From Ruegeria sp. HKCCA6707 (GTDB lineage Bacteria > Pseudomonadota > Alphaproteobacteria > Rhodobacterales > Rhodobacteraceae), in assembly GCF_013033515.1 (NCBI RefSeq), contig NZ_WQEG01000001.1, forward strand, positions 1,116,001 through 1,180,000: 64,000 nt of DNA. The letters are read 5' to 3'. Positions within the stretch are counted from its first letter, which is position 1; every line of letters starts with the position of its first letter. Below, piece by piece: positions 1 to 9,266 of this stretch. The translations under genes and the position numbers were made by a program. Below the pieces are notes generated by a model. It worked only from the letters and a program-made list of their open reading frames with translations. It had not been told where the DNA came from and did no database searches.

Positions 1-1875
1 ATAAAGGATCGTCTGGTTCAGCCCCAGCAGAATGGTCGGTGCGGCATAAGGCGCTCGCACGTCGCGCATGATCTGCCACTCGGTCGCGCCGCTTGAGATT
101 GCGGCCTCCATCATCTCGTCAGGCGTATTGACCAGCCCGTGCCGCGTATAACGGATCATCGGAACAATAGCGTAGGCACAGATCGCCAGAAAGGCCGAAA
201 ACTCACCAATCTGGAAGACCATCAGGACCGGGATCAGGAAGACAAACAGCGGGATCGTTTGAAGCATGTCACAAATCGGCCGGACAACCTTCCAGACCGG
301 TGCCCAGACAGCGCTGGCCAGACCGATCAGCCCGCCAAAGACCGCGCAGCTAAAGACCGCCGCACCACTTAAATACAGCGACAGCAAAGCCCGTTCCCAC
401 AGGCCGGACACCAAAATTGTGCTGAGCAGCCCCACCGACAGAGCAGCCAGGCGCCACCCGCCGGCAACATAGCCCAACGCCGCTGCTCCGGTCAGGACAA
501 AGGGCCAGGGCAGGTTCGAGATACCGGTTTCCAGAATACCGATCAGGATCATTACGATCAGCCCGCCGGTCAGGTGCCCGCGCCAGGCCATCAGGCCAGC
601 AATCACAGCGCCAACAGCAAACAGCCCAAAGCTCATGCCAGAGGTCCATTGGAACCCCCAGGTGAACGGCAAAACAGCCTGGTCCAGACCAATGCGCAGT
701 GGCAGCAGCACATAGAACAGCGAGTTGTTCTTGAGAGCATCGAGCCAGGGCCCGTTATTCTGGGTAAAGGCGGTCAATCCGCTGTCAACGGCCTGGGCCA
801 TCGGGTCCAGTACCGTCAATTCCGAGGGGTTGGGCAACCAATTGCGGAACGCCACGGTGAACAGAACCGCAAAGCCCAGCATCGCCCACACCACGCGGCG
901 GTCATAGCGTTTGCGTTCGGTCGCCAAGGTGCCGCTCATCCGGTCAATGACCACAGCAAACACCACGATCACCAACCCGGCCATCAGGGATTCGCCAAAT
1001 TGCGCCTTGCGCATGGTCAGAAGAACTTCCCAACCGATATCGTTGAACCCGCCGATCACAGCCGCGATGATCACCATGGACAGCGCCGCCATCAGGCATT
1101 GGTTCACACCCACCATGATCTGCGTCGTGGCGGCTGGGATTTCGACTTGAAACAGCTGTTGCAACCGCGTGCCACCGGACATGATGGCCGCTTCCTTGAT
1201 CTCGGGCTCGACCCGTTCCAGCCCCAGCAGGACGTTCCGGGCCATGGGGGGTGCCGCATAGATGGCCGAGGCAATCAGGCCAACAACCGGGCCAAACCCA
1301 AAGAGCAGCAACAAGGGCGTCAGATAGGCAAAGGTCGGCACGGTCTGCATGATGTCCAGAACCGCCTGCACGGCGCTTTTGACACGCGGGACTTCATTGG
1401 CCAGAATGCCAATGCCCCCGCCCATGATCAGCGCCACCGGCACAGATACGGCCACAAGCGCCAACGTGTTCATGCTTTCGGCCCAATAGCCCGAGGCCAG
1501 CACAAAGCTGAGCCCTAAAAAGCCCAAAGCGGCCATAGGCAGACCACCCAGATACCAGCCCAGAGCCGTCACGATCCCGATCACAATCGGCCACGGTGTG
1601 TTGCCCAAAACGAAATTGGCCCAGTTCATCGGGTAGGCCATCAGGTCCGAAAACAAGCGCATTGCCGGTTTGATCAGATTCAGAAACCAGTCGAGGAAAG
1701 CTCCAACCCATTGCGTCGCAGGCAGTTCCCATGCCGCAGGCCATTTGACCAACCACGGGGCGACGCCTTCGAGCGCAAGGCAGACGGCGCCGACAACCAC
1801 CGTGATCAGCGCGGCTTTGGCACCTATTGTCAGATGAAGTGAAGGCTGCGTCGGCAGGTCTGTAACGGCCGTCAT
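1..1875 (-). CDS. ABC transporter permease, fused double ProW-type module (C-terminus outside window)
   Basis: Membrane permease of a glycine betaine/choline/TMAO-type ABC importer. The reading frame runs from the ATG at 1875 off the left edge, giving 625 codons without a stop. Two homologous ProW-like halves are visible. The first has its conserved loop (EAAIMSGGTRLQQLFQVEIP) near residue 230. The second starts after about residue 340 and repeats the pattern (EAAISSGATEWQIMRDVRAP) near the edge. A usual ProW has one such half, so this is a duplicated, fused permease, as in long roseobacter transporters such as TmoW. Its start overlaps the ATPase stop codon (ATGA), which implies translational coupling. 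Substrate within the quaternary amines cannot be fixed from sequence. Confidence 0.88.
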   Translation of the reverse strand, partial: MTAVTDLPTQPSLHLTIGAKAALITVVVGAVCLALEGVAPWLVKWPAAWELPATQWVGAFLDWFLNLIKPAMRLFSDLMAYPMNWANFVLGNTPWPIVIGIVTALGWYLGGLPMAALGFLGLSFVLASGYWAESMNTLALVAVSVPVALIMGGGIGILANEVPRVKSAVQAVLDIMQTVPTFAYLTPLLLLFGFGPVVGLIASAIYAAPPMARNVLLGLERVEPEIKEAAIMSGGTRLQQLFQVEIPAATTQIMVGVNQCLMAALSMVIIAAVIGGFNDIGWEVLLTMRKAQFGESLMAGLVIVVFAVVIDRMSGTLATERKRYDRRVVWAMLGFAVLFTVAFRNWLPNPSELTVLDPMAQAVDSGLTAFTQNNGPWLDALKNNSLFYVLLPLRIGLDQAVLPFTWGFQWTSGMSFGLFAVGAVIAGLMAWRGHLTGGLIVMILIGILETGISNLPWPFVLTGAAALGYVAGGWRLAALSVGLLSTILVSGLWERALLSLYLSGAAVFSCAVFGGLIGLASAVWAPVWKVVRPICDMLQTIPLFVFLIPVLMVFQIGEFSAFLAICAYAIVPMIRYTRHGLVNTPDEMMEAAISSGATEWQIMRDVRAPYAAPTILLGLNQTILY

Positions 1876-2921
1876 GCCTCGTCCACCTGCAACGCGGCGG
1901 CCAGATCAGACGGGTTCACGGTACCGACGACCTTGCCATCGGCATCGCGCACCGGAACCGGCTCATACAGCTCCATGCACCGCGCCAGAGCGGCATCCAG
2001 CGTCATGGCAGTGGTCAGCCCCGGATCATCAGGGCCCTGCGCCTCACCCTCGCGCATGACCGAGGCGACCTTGGCATGCTGGCCTTTGGCCACATCTTTG
2101 GAAAACTCGCGCACATAGTCATCGACGGGGCGCAACACGATATCCGTCGGCGTTCCAATCTGAACAATCTTGCCATCGCGCATGATCGCAATGCGATCAG
2201 CCAGTTTCAGCGCCTCTTGGATATCATGAGTGATGAAAACGATGGATTTCTTCAATGTCGCCTGAATGCGCAGGAATTCGTCCTGCAACTGGCGGCGGAT
2301 CAGCGGATCGAGCGCCGAGAATGGCTCGTCCAGAAACCAGATATCGGGGTTCACAGCCAAGCTGCGTGCAATCCCCACACGCTGCCGCTGCCCCCCGGAC
2401 AGTTGGCGAGGAAAGCTGTCTTCACGACCTTCCAGCCCAACCAGTGAGATCACCTCTTGCGCGCGGGCCAGACGTTCCTTGCGGCCAACACCTTGTACGC
2501 GCAGCGGGTAGGCCACGTTTTCGGCTACGGTCATATGCGGGAAAAGGCCAAAATGCTGGAACACCATTCCCAGCTTTTTGCGGCGCAGCTCGGTCAGCTT
2601 TTTCTTGGAGGCCCCGACGACATTCTCTCCATCCACCCGGATTTCGCCACCGGTGCCCGGCAACAGCTGCGAAATGCAACGGATCAATGTGGATTTGCCC
2701 GAGCCGGACAGGCCCATGATGACAAACAGCTCGCCTTCCTTGACCTCGAAATTGGCGTCCTGCACAGCCGGGATAAACCCGTTTTCGCGCAGATCAGCAG
2801 CGGCTTTGTCAGCGTCATTCCCTGACCGAGACAGCGCGTCGGTCAGGGCTTTTTCTGCGCCATTGCCAAACACCTGCCAGAGGTTCTGGCAGGCGATGGC
2901 TGGCGTGTTCGTTTCAGTCAC
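1872..2921 (-). CDS. Quaternary-amine ABC transporter ATP-binding protein
   Basis: ATPase of the importer, energising uptake across the inner membrane. From the GTG start at 2921 the protein has 349 residues. Walker A (GLSGSGKST) is at about 70-78, the signature LSGGQRQ at about 174-180 and Walker B (IWFLDEP) at about 194-200. The region after about residue 260 looks like a CBS-type tail, as in ProV/OpuAA. I chose the GTG because longer starts, up to 3008, would overlap the binding-protein gene; the GTG leaves a gap of 10 bases. It lies between the binding protein and the permease in a three-gene operon. Confidence 0.9.
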   Translation of the reverse strand: MTETNTPAIACQNLWQVFGNGAEKALTDALSRSGNDADKAAADLRENGFIPAVQDANFEVKEGELFVIMGLSGSGKSTLIRCISQLLPGTGGEIRVDGENVVGASKKKLTELRRKKLGMVFQHFGLFPHMTVAENVAYPLRVQGVGRKERLARAQEVISLVGLEGREDSFPRQLSGGQRQRVGIARSLAVNPDIWFLDEPFSALDPLIRRQLQDEFLRIQATLKKSIVFITHDIQEALKLADRIAIMRDGKIVQIGTPTDIVLRPVDDYVREFSKDVAKGQHAKVASVMREGEAQGPDDPGLTTAMTLDAALARCMELYEPVPVRDADGKVVGTVNPSDLAAALQVDEA

Positions 2922-2931
2922 TAATGCAAGC

Positions 2932-3882
2932 TCACTGCGTTGCGGCGTCAACAACCGGGCGCCATTTGCCTTCGTTTTCCGACATCCACGCCGCGACAAC
3001 CTCTTCAACAGAGCCGCCGTCTACGTCGATGGCCCCCATCATCGGCTGCTGATCTTCCACGGCCAGTTGATAGTTGCTGAGGATTTCGTAAGCCGCAGGC
3101 CATTTGTCTTCCATGCCGCTCCAGCTGGCTTTGAAGATACGCGAGGGTGAAAAGTCGCAATCATTGACGGCGTTCGGGTTCGGACCCCAGGCGGGATCGT
3201 TAAAGCAGGCTTCTTCGCCTGCAGGCAGATCAACGAATTGCACATCATAGGCCGACATCGCCCAATGCGGCTGCCAGAACGTGATCAGCAGCGGCGATTT
3301 GCGCTCGGTCGATGCGCGAAGCTCGGCGATCAAGGCGCCCTCGGATCCGGCAGGAACGGCTTTGAACGGCAGTTCAAGCCCAGTCATGCGGTCAGCCCCG
3401 GGTGTGCCCCAATCGGCCGGGTAATCCACCAGACGGCCACCGGGCAAAGTTTCAGCGGTTGCAAACACTTGCGCGCAGTCCTTCAACGCCTCCCACGCAG
3501 GCAGGCCGGGGCACAGATCGGCCACATGGGCCGGGTAAGCGATACCTTCCTTGGCATTCAGACCCAGATCGCCGATTTCAACAACCGTACCTTCTGCAAC
3601 CTTCTTCGCGTATTCGTCTGACACGTTCGACGACCAGATTTCCAGCGTCGCGTCGATGTCACCATCAGCAAGCGCCTGGAACTGGTTCATCATGCCGGCA
3701 GTCACGTATTCCACGTTGTACCCGGCTGCCTTGAGCATCTCGCCCGCGACATGAGTGGTGACGTGCTGCCCGGTCCATTCATTGATCGCCAGTTTGATCG
3801 GCTCGTCCACCGCGCCCATATCCGCGGCGTGCGCGCCGGTGGCCACAACAATCGCCATCAGGCTTACACCCAGTTTTTTCAT
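2932..3882 (-). CDS. Periplasmic quaternary-amine-binding protein of the ABC transporter
   Basis: Substrate-binding protein of the OpuAC family (glycine betaine, choline or TMAO), 316 residues, secreted to the periplasm. A signal peptide (MKKLGVSLMAIVVATGAHA) is followed by the mature chain. Several tryptophans lie in conserved contexts (NEWTGQ, LEIWSS, PADWGT, TFWQPHW). This family uses aromatic boxes to bind trimethylammonium groups. The start at 3882 has a GGAGA ribosome site, and upstream starts to 4002 lack a signal peptide. It is the first gene of the transporter operon, and a BetI-like operator lies 235 bases upstream. The operator favours choline or betaine as ligand, but TmoX-like TMAO binding is also possible. 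Confidence 0.88.
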   Translation of the reverse strand: MKKLGVSLMAIVVATGAHAADMGAVDEPIKLAINEWTGQHVTTHVAGEMLKAAGYNVEYVTAGMMNQFQALADGDIDATLEIWSSNVSDEYAKKVAEGTVVEIGDLGLNAKEGIAYPAHVADLCPGLPAWEALKDCAQVFATAETLPGGRLVDYPADWGTPGADRMTGLELPFKAVPAGSEGALIAELRASTERKSPLLITFWQPHWAMSAYDVQFVDLPAGEEACFNDPAWGPNPNAVNDCDFSPSRIFKASWSGMEDKWPAAYEILSNYQLAVEDQQPMMGAIDVDGGSVEEVVAAWMSENEGKWRPVVDAATQ

Positions 3883-4116
3883 GAGATAGTCTCCCTGTTT
3901 TCTGTTCATGTTCCCCGTTCCCGAAATGGCCCGGCCGAGGATTTCTGTTGCACGAAAGATTTCCTTTAACATGCGCCAATTTGGACAGAGATGGAAGAAC
4001 AAAGCACTGGCCTGACGGCGATCTCAGACCTGCGCAATTCGCCCCTAAAACGGATCCGAGCTTGCAAAAACCGTGATCCGTACACCCCTAGACAGAAAAC
4101 AGGCTGCGGGATTTTG

Positions 4117-4130
4117 ATTGACTAGTCAAT
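4117..4130. promoter_or_regulatory. Putative BetI operator (ATTGACTAGTCAAT)
   Basis: Perfect 14-base palindrome in the 408-base gap between the divergent ABC transporter operon and the metallopeptidase-like lipoprotein gene. In its wider context TTGATTGACTAGTCAATTA matches the sequence upstream of betI (34816-34829, read on the minus strand) at 17 of 19 positions. BetI repressors bind palindromes of the ATTGA-N4-TCAAT shape. The rest of the gap shows no gene and no clear sigma70 promoter. Confidence 0.65.
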
Positions 4131-4290
4131 TATGAATATCGCGAACTCTACCAATTGCGCAACTTTGCTAAAGAAATTGGCACCGAAACCGCCTGGAAAC
4201 AGCTTCGCGGGCAATCTCGCGCCGCCCTCGAATCAAACCGCTCGTGAAAACCGCTTGCGCAAGCACCAACGCGCGCTACGGTTGCGTAGT

Positions 4291-4977
4291 ATGACGCGTT
4301 TTCTTTTGCTTTCTTTTCTTATGGTGCTGGCAACCTGTGGTCGCCCTCTGACAGAACAGGAACGCGCTTTTGCGAGCAACATTCAAGGTGAAACGCTGAA
4401 CCTGGATCGCGTCCGTCTAGTAGAAGGAGCGCCTGTGGCTTCGATCACCTACACGCGCAAAGCCAGACCGCGCTTGGCGTGCCGCGAACGCATCCTGCCT
4501 CCGGTCAAGGAAGAAACCGTCACCGGCAAACCTGCTGCCGTGGCCCTGTTCAACCGCGTCTACTTTACCAAAGACTGGTATCTTGACGATTACATGTCGA
4601 AATACCCCGAGCGCGTGAACTTGATTGCGGCCATGTTGCTGGCGCACGAATTGACCCATGTCTGGCAATGGCAGAATCGCGCCACCACCGGATATCACCC
4701 GTTGCGCGCCGCGGCTGAGCATACGGGACAGGACGATCCCTATCTGTTTGACCTTGATACTTCGCCTGATTTTCTGGCCTATGGGTTCGAACAGCAAGGC
4801 GCGATTGTCGAGGAGTATGTTTGTTGCCGCGCGCTGGACCCGGACGCACCGCGTACCCAGCGGCTCCACGACATGTTAAGCAAACACATGGACGTTTCTA
4901 CCCTGCCGCAAGGCCGTAGGGAACGCGATGTCGAATTGCCCTGGGCGGGCGCCGAGATCGAAGGCATTTGCCGCTGA
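4291..4977 (+). CDS. Putative lipoprotein with HELTH zinc-metallopeptidase-like motif
   Basis: Conserved roseobacter-type protein of unknown substrate, 228 residues. It begins with a lipoprotein signal (LLLSFLMVLATC; lipid-modified Cys at about 16) and should be membrane anchored outside the cytoplasm. A zincin motif HELTH is near residue 118, followed by VWQWQ and downstream acidic residues (around 165-175, QGAIVEEY) that could supply the third ligand. The HELTHVWQ sequence resembles DUF4157-type metallopeptidase domains. The ATG at 4291 places the lipobox correctly; the longer frame from 4132 has an unrelated N-terminus. It is convergent with the cytochrome c gene. Confidence 0.7.
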   Translation: MTRFLLLSFLMVLATCGRPLTEQERAFASNIQGETLNLDRVRLVEGAPVASITYTRKARPRLACRERILPPVKEETVTGKPAAVALFNRVYFTKDWYLDDYMSKYPERVNLIAAMLLAHELTHVWQWQNRATTGYHPLRAAAEHTGQDDPYLFDLDTSPDFLAYGFEQQGAIVEEYVCCRALDPDAPRTQRLHDMLSKHMDVSTLPQGRRERDVELPWAGAEIEGICR

Positions 4978-4982
4978 ACCGG

Positions 4983-5390
4983 TTAACCGTCCTGGATGGT
5001 CATCAAGTATTCCACCAGATCGACAATCGGCTGGCTGGTCAGAATAGGCTGCCCCGCGGGCGTTTTCATCGCAGTATCCTGGCCTTCGAAATAGGGGCCA
5101 TAGACAGGCATCGGGCTACCGTGGCTGACCAACGGATCCCGCCCGTCGATCCGCGCAACGACACGCGCTGTTGGGAACACGCCATCGTCACCGGCCAGCG
5201 TCCGCAGGTTCACTGGCTGAACCACCAGAACCCCGGCCATCGGCCCGTTCCCGGTTGCGTCCAGCCCATGACAGGTCGCGCAATAATGCTGATAAAGCTC
5301 TGCGCCAACTTCCGCGTCCTGTGCCAAAGCCTCTGAGCCAGATACCGCACATACACTGGCAAAACAAAGTGTGAGAACCGTGCCTCTCAT
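4983..5390 (-). CDS. Periplasmic class I cytochrome c
   Basis: Small soluble c-type cytochrome, 135 residues, with a signal peptide ending near SEALAQ. A single haem-binding motif CATCH is at about residues 38-42, and a methionine axial-ligand candidate lies in GSPMPVYGPYF near residue 97. The fold should be that of cytochrome c class I and the role electron transfer in the periplasm; the partner is not shown by context. The ATG at 5390 sits behind a GGAGG ribosome site. Its stop is five bases from the convergent lipoprotein gene. Confidence 0.85.
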   Translation of the reverse strand: MRGTVLTLCFASVCAVSGSEALAQDAEVGAELYQHYCATCHGLDATGNGPMAGVLVVQPVNLRTLAGDDGVFPTARVVARIDGRDPLVSHGSPMPVYGPYFEGQDTAMKTPAGQPILTSQPIVDLVEYLMTIQDG

Positions 5391-5484
5391 CGCATCCTCC
5401 ACTGGTTTCAGTCATTTACAGACTTGTCGGCAAGCGCGCGGGGCGCAATGATCCAGATCAATGGGGCGGAGGAAAGGGCGCGAT

Positions 5485-5922
5485 ATGACACAATACGCAG
5501 CGATCATGCTTGTCGCGGGATTCGGCATCCCGATACTGGCGGCGCTGAACGCCGCGCTTGGCAGGATGATCGGGTCTCCGAACACGGCCGCTGTCATCCT
5601 GTTTGCGATTGCCTTCGCGACCTCGGCTCTGGCTCTTGTCCTGCTGCCCGGCACGTCGGGGTTCGCCAAAGCGGCGCAAGCGCCCAAACACCTGTTTCTG
5701 GCCGGCGTTCTGATCGCTTTTTACGTCCTGTCCATCACCCATGTGGCCCCGCATTTCGGTGTCGGCAACGCGGTGTTCTTTGTTCTGCTGGGGCAATTGA
5801 TCAGCGCAGCTGCGATCGACCATTTCGGCCTTTTTGGCGCACAAGTCTCACCGCTGACATGGGTACGGGCGGGCGGTATTGCGGTGATGGCTTTGGGCGT
5901 TGCGATTACCCAGCTGGCCTAA
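5485..5922 (+). CDS. DMT-type small permease (YdcZ/DUF606 family)
   Basis: Membrane protein of 145 residues made almost entirely of hydrophobic segments (about five), with conserved small-residue helices ([21 protein letters not shown]) typical of the YdcZ/DUF606 family of half-size DMT transporters. Substrate unknown. The start at 5485 has a good AGGAAAG ribosome site eight bases upstream. The 3' end overlaps the convergent lolD gene by 17 bases. Confidence 0.75.
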   Translation: MTQYAAIMLVAGFGIPILAALNAALGRMIGSPNTAAVILFAIAFATSALALVLLPGTSGFAKAAQAPKHLFLAGVLIAFYVLSITHVAPHFGVGNAVFFVLLGQLISAAAIDHFGLFGAQVSPLTWVRAGGIAVMALGVAITQLA

Positions 5923-6592
5923 GCACACCGTTTTCCAGCCGCACCATCCGGTCCATACGCGCTGCGAGGTCCAGATTGTGCGTGGCGATCAGAGCCGACA
6001 ATCCGGCCTCGCGCACCAGAGACATCAGCGCCTCGAACACCTGATCAGATGTGCCGGGGTCAAGGTTGCCGGTTGGTTCATCCGCCAGCAACACGCGCGG
6101 GGCATTGGCCAGGGCACGACAAAACGCAACCCGCTGTTGTTCACCGCCCGACAAGGCAGCCGGTCGGTGCCCCGCCCGCGCAGCCACGCCGACGCGATCC
6201 AGCAACTGCATAGCGCGATCCTTGGCCGCGGCCTCAGACGCACCATTCGCCAGTTGCGGCAGAACGATATTCTCCAACGCGGTGAACTCGGGCAGCAAGT
6301 GGTGGAACTGATAGACAAAGCCCACATCCTGACGACGAATACCCGTGCGCTTGCGATCACTCGTGCCTGACGCCACCTGTCCTGCTACCTCAACCCTGCC
6401 CTGATCCGGAGTGTCGAGTAGTCCTGCTATATGCAACAGCGTAGACTTCCCAGCCCCAGAAGGCGCGACAAGCGCCACCGCCTCGCCCGCGCGCAGTTCC
6501 AGATCGACGCCGTGCAACACCTGCACTTCGGCCGGTGTACCTTGCAGATAGGTTTTCGTCAGACCGGTCAGCCGCAATGCCACATCACTCAT
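5906..6592 (-). CDS. lolD: Lipoprotein-releasing system ATP-binding protein LolD
   Basis: ATPase of the LolCDE complex, which extracts lipoproteins from the inner membrane for delivery to the outer membrane. 228 residues. Walker A (APSGAGKST) at about 43-51, signature LSGGEQQ at 147-153, Walker B (VLLADEP) at 167-173. The Q-loop context [17 protein letters not shown] is typical of LolD/MacB-type ATPases. The ATG at 6592 overlaps the end of the preceding lolE gene by eight bases, so the two are translationally coupled. Confidence 0.93.
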   Translation of the reverse strand: MSDVALRLTGLTKTYLQGTPAEVQVLHGVDLELRAGEAVALVAPSGAGKSTLLHIAGLLDTPDQGRVEVAGQVASGTSDRKRTGIRRQDVGFVYQFHHLLPEFTALENIVLPQLANGASEAAAKDRAMQLLDRVGVAARAGHRPAALSGGEQQRVAFCRALANAPRVLLADEPTGNLDPGTSDQVFEALMSLVREAGLSALIATHNLDLAARMDRMVRLENGVLRPAG

Positions 6593-7871
6593 AGCGCAGA
6601 GCCTCAACCGGGTTTAGCCGCGCCGCGCGACGGGCCGGAAAATAAGTGACAAGGAAGGACAATCCCAGTGACAAGCCGATGGCCTTTAATACGTCAGACA
6701 AGTGCAACTCAGCCGGCAGAGCATAGATCCCGCGAATGGCCGGGTCCCACACTCCGCCCCCCATCAGGAAATTCACGAACGAGAATATCGGATCGATATT
6801 AAGCGCAAAAAGGCATCCTAGAATGACGCCCATCGTGGTGCCGATGATGCCGGTGAACGCACCGCAAATAAAGAACACGCGCAGGATTGACCCCTCGCTC
6901 AGCCCGATGGTGCGCAAGATCCCGATATCCCGACCCTTGTTTTTGACCAGCATGATCAGACCCGACACAATGTTCATCGCGGCGATCAGAACCAGGATCG
7001 ACAGGATGATGAACATGACATTGTCTTCAACCTCAAGCGCACGCAGGAATCCGCCAGAGGCGTCCTGCCATGTCCATAATTGCGACCGCTCGCCTGCAGC
7101 TTCGAGGATCGGGATCAGAACAGGATTCAGGTTTTCCGGCTGCGCCACCATGACTTCGATCTCATCGGCAACACCATCCCGGTTGAAAAAGCTCTGCGCC
7201 TCGGCAAACGGCATGTAGACCCGCGTGCGGTCGATGTCGTAGCGGCCAGCCGAGAACACATAGACCACCTCATAGGCGTTGACCCGGGGTGATGTGCCAA
7301 AAGCCGTCTTGACTCCGTTGGGGGATGTGACCTTGATCCGGTCACCCACGGTTGCGCCGATTGCGCGGGCCACGCCGGAGCCGATTGCGATACCCTCGGG
7401 ATATCGGCTCAGATCACCGTAAGCCTGATCACTCTCAGCAATGCCCGGCAGCTCATACAGATCCTCAGGGCGCATACCAAAGACCTCAACACCGGTGCTA
7501 CGGTCCCGGTTGGTGATCAGAACCTGACCCTTGACCAAGGGCGCGGCACGTTCAACCCCGGGCACGTCAGCAATGCGTTGCGCCATGCCGTCGAAATCTG
7601 TCAGCGTCCGATCAACCCGGCCCTGCGCGTCAAGCTCTCCGGCGGAATACACGCTGACATGCGCGTTGGCCCCCAGGATCGTACCAACAAACTCCGCGCG
7701 AAAGCCGGACCGCACTGCCAAGGTCGCGATCAACGCAAAAACTGCCAAGGTGATGCCGATCAGCGAGATCCAGGTCATCACGCTGACACCGCCTTCGGCG
7801 CGCCGCGCACGCAGATAGCGCCATGCAATCTTCCACTCAAACGGGGCAAAAGGAGGGGGGGTCGTGGCCAT
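6585..7871 (-). CDS. lolE: Lipoprotein-releasing system permease LolE/LolC
   Basis: Inner-membrane permease of the LolCDE lipoprotein exporter, 428 residues, the usual size. An N-terminal cytoplasmic stretch [18 protein letters not shown] leads into a first membrane helix. A large periplasmic domain follows (about 50-270), then three C-terminal helices with the FtsX-type segment ([20 protein letters not shown]) near 325-345. Alphaproteobacteria often have one fused-function LolC/E protein, so this is probably the only permease subunit. It forms an operon with lolD. In many Rhodobacterales proS is the direct upstream neighbour; here glycosyltransferase genes intervene. Confidence 0.92.
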   Translation of the reverse strand: MATTPPPFAPFEWKIAWRYLRARRAEGGVSVMTWISLIGITLAVFALIATLAVRSGFRAEFVGTILGANAHVSVYSAGELDAQGRVDRTLTDFDGMAQRIADVPGVERAAPLVKGQVLITNRDRSTGVEVFGMRPEDLYELPGIAESDQAYGDLSRYPEGIAIGSGVARAIGATVGDRIKVTSPNGVKTAFGTSPRVNAYEVVYVFSAGRYDIDRTRVYMPFAEAQSFFNRDGVADEIEVMVAQPENLNPVLIPILEAAGERSQLWTWQDASGGFLRALEVEDNVMFIILSILVLIAAMNIVSGLIMLVKNKGRDIGILRTIGLSEGSILRVFFICGAFTGIIGTTMGVILGCLFALNIDPIFSFVNFLMGGGVWDPAIRGIYALPAELHLSDVLKAIGLSLGLSFLVTYFPARRAARLNPVEALRYE

Positions 7872-7952
7872 TACTGCTCCGGCATTGCTTTGGCGCAGAC
7901 CCTTTCGGGATTTCCGCCAAGGGTCAAGCCGTTAGACATCCAGGGCTTGGAG

Positions 7953-8939
7953 TTAGGCAGAAAGAGCGGATGTTTTGTCCAGAATGGCTTTGGTTATTCC
8001 ACGGCTGCAAACGCCGCGCACCTCAAGCTGTTGGAACACTGTATCGCGCAAATCCGCAGGCAGGTTCGAAATTGCCCGGTTGTGCAACCCAAGGCTCAGC
8101 GACGCCTGATCATCGATTCGCGCAACTTGATGCGCCAATTGCTGCGGCGAATAGGTCGGCCAGAGGCCGATATTGTGATCTGTCACCGCTTCAAACCACG
8201 GGTCCAGCCCACCTTGCGTTTTCAGGCAGTAAGCATTGAGCAACATGAACTCGGACGGACGTCGCCGCGAGCCAAAGAGCGCCTGCACTGATCCATAGCG
8301 TTCGTTGATCTCATCCAGCAGCGCAAGGATCAGTGACCGCCGGACCGGATAGGGAGTAGCGAAGGTTGTCGTCCTCACCTGATCCATATCGGGATGCGGA
8401 ACATCCAACGCATCCAGGCTTTGCAGCAGCCAGTTGCGATGGAAATCACTTTCGATCTTGAACATGTTGATCCGCGCGGCACCGCTGTCCGAGAAAAACT
8501 CGGACATATCGAACCGGCGCAGAAAAAGGTTCTTGGCGTCGAAAAGCACCATGTTTTCAGACTTAGCCACGCGCGCAGATCCAAGTTTGAGCGCTTGTTG
8601 CGTGCGGTATCCGTTGTTTCCGCGCCAGCCACCGTTGCGGGCAAAGGGGATGCGATACCGGTTCTCGATCAGAGCGCGATACAAGGTCGGGCGTTTTGCG
8701 CAATGCTCTGGCCCCAACAAAACCTCATCGCCCCCTACGACGTGAACTTTGGATCGCAACGGGCCGTAGGAGGGCAAGATCGGATCGATCTTGGTACGCA
8801 ACCCGGCCTCATCAACGTCGTTCATGATGACGTGGATCGAGGCGACCATTTCCGGATCGACAAAACGCGCAAAAGACCTGGCCTGCAGCTCTAGCAGCGG
8901 CACATCTTTCGAATACACTATCGTCACAAAACTTAGCAC
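7953..8939 (-). CDS. DUF6492-like putative glycosyltransferase
   Basis: Protein of 328 residues starting MLSFVTIVYSKDVPLLELQARS, an N-terminal pattern seen in DUF6492-type proteins and distantly in nucleotide-sugar transferases of GT-A fold. A candidate metal/nucleotide site is FDAKNLFLRRF (about residue 135), in the place of the DxD motif. No signal peptide or membrane segment is seen. It is the first of three accessory genes between lolE and proS and may act with the GT2 gene on a surface polysaccharide. That function is inferred only from family and neighbours. Confidence 0.6.
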   Translation of the reverse strand: MLSFVTIVYSKDVPLLELQARSFARFVDPEMVASIHVIMNDVDEAGLRTKIDPILPSYGPLRSKVHVVGGDEVLLGPEHCAKRPTLYRALIENRYRIPFARNGGWRGNNGYRTQQALKLGSARVAKSENMVLFDAKNLFLRRFDMSEFFSDSGAARINMFKIESDFHRNWLLQSLDALDVPHPDMDQVRTTTFATPYPVRRSLILALLDEINERYGSVQALFGSRRRPSEFMLLNAYCLKTQGGLDPWFEAVTDHNIGLWPTYSPQQLAHQVARIDDQASLSLGLHNRAISNLPADLRDTVFQQLEVRGVCSRGITKAILDKTSALSA

Positions 8940-9266
8940 GCGGCGTCGGCCCCCAATTGCTCAGCCTTCAGTCGAGCATGTACCAGAGTTTCTTCCAGGT
9001 CACTACACAAGTCGTCACAAAACGGTAGGTCTTCAAGACCTACACAATGCTGAATGAGTTGGAACAAAACTTAGTAAACTTTTGGTTGAGAAGTTCTTCA
9101 CAGACACTGCCTTATTGTTTCCGATATGGGTTTAATTCACGGACCTGATGGCAACTGAACTCAATTTGCAACGGTATTTGGCTAATTTGATTTCGCATTT
9201 TGCTTATTTTGGGAAATTTCGACACCCTATCGTTGGGGGAACACAAATTCAGAGCGGGGGTCGCTC
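8940..9266. other. AT-rich intergenic region with a palindrome
   Basis: About 330 bases without a gene, visibly richer in A and T than the flanks, especially 9060-9240. It contains the 19-base palindrome described separately. It also contains a 12-base direct repeat TCGTCACAAAAC at 8921-8932 and 9012-9023. It should hold the promoters of the two divergent flanking genes, but I see no consensus promoter. Confidence 0.5.
9025..9043. promoter_or_regulatory. 19-base palindrome, possible operator
   Basis: GTAGGTCTT-C-AAGACCTAC has perfect nine-base arms around one central base. It lies 85 bases upstream of the DUF6492-like gene and 220 bases upstream of the small unknown gene. The symmetry and position suit a dimeric repressor or activator. 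There is no T-run on either side, so it is not a terminator. Confidence 0.45.

Noticed and set aside
574-1518. 314-codon plus-strand open frame inside the permease region
   Set aside because: Antisense to the well-supported permease; composition is rich in His, Gln, Arg and Pro, as expected of a shadow frame in high-GC DNA.
8921-9023. 12-base direct repeat TCGTCACAAAAC as a target-site duplication
   Set aside because: Too long and too close (91 bases) for a known element, and nothing between the copies resembles a mobile element.
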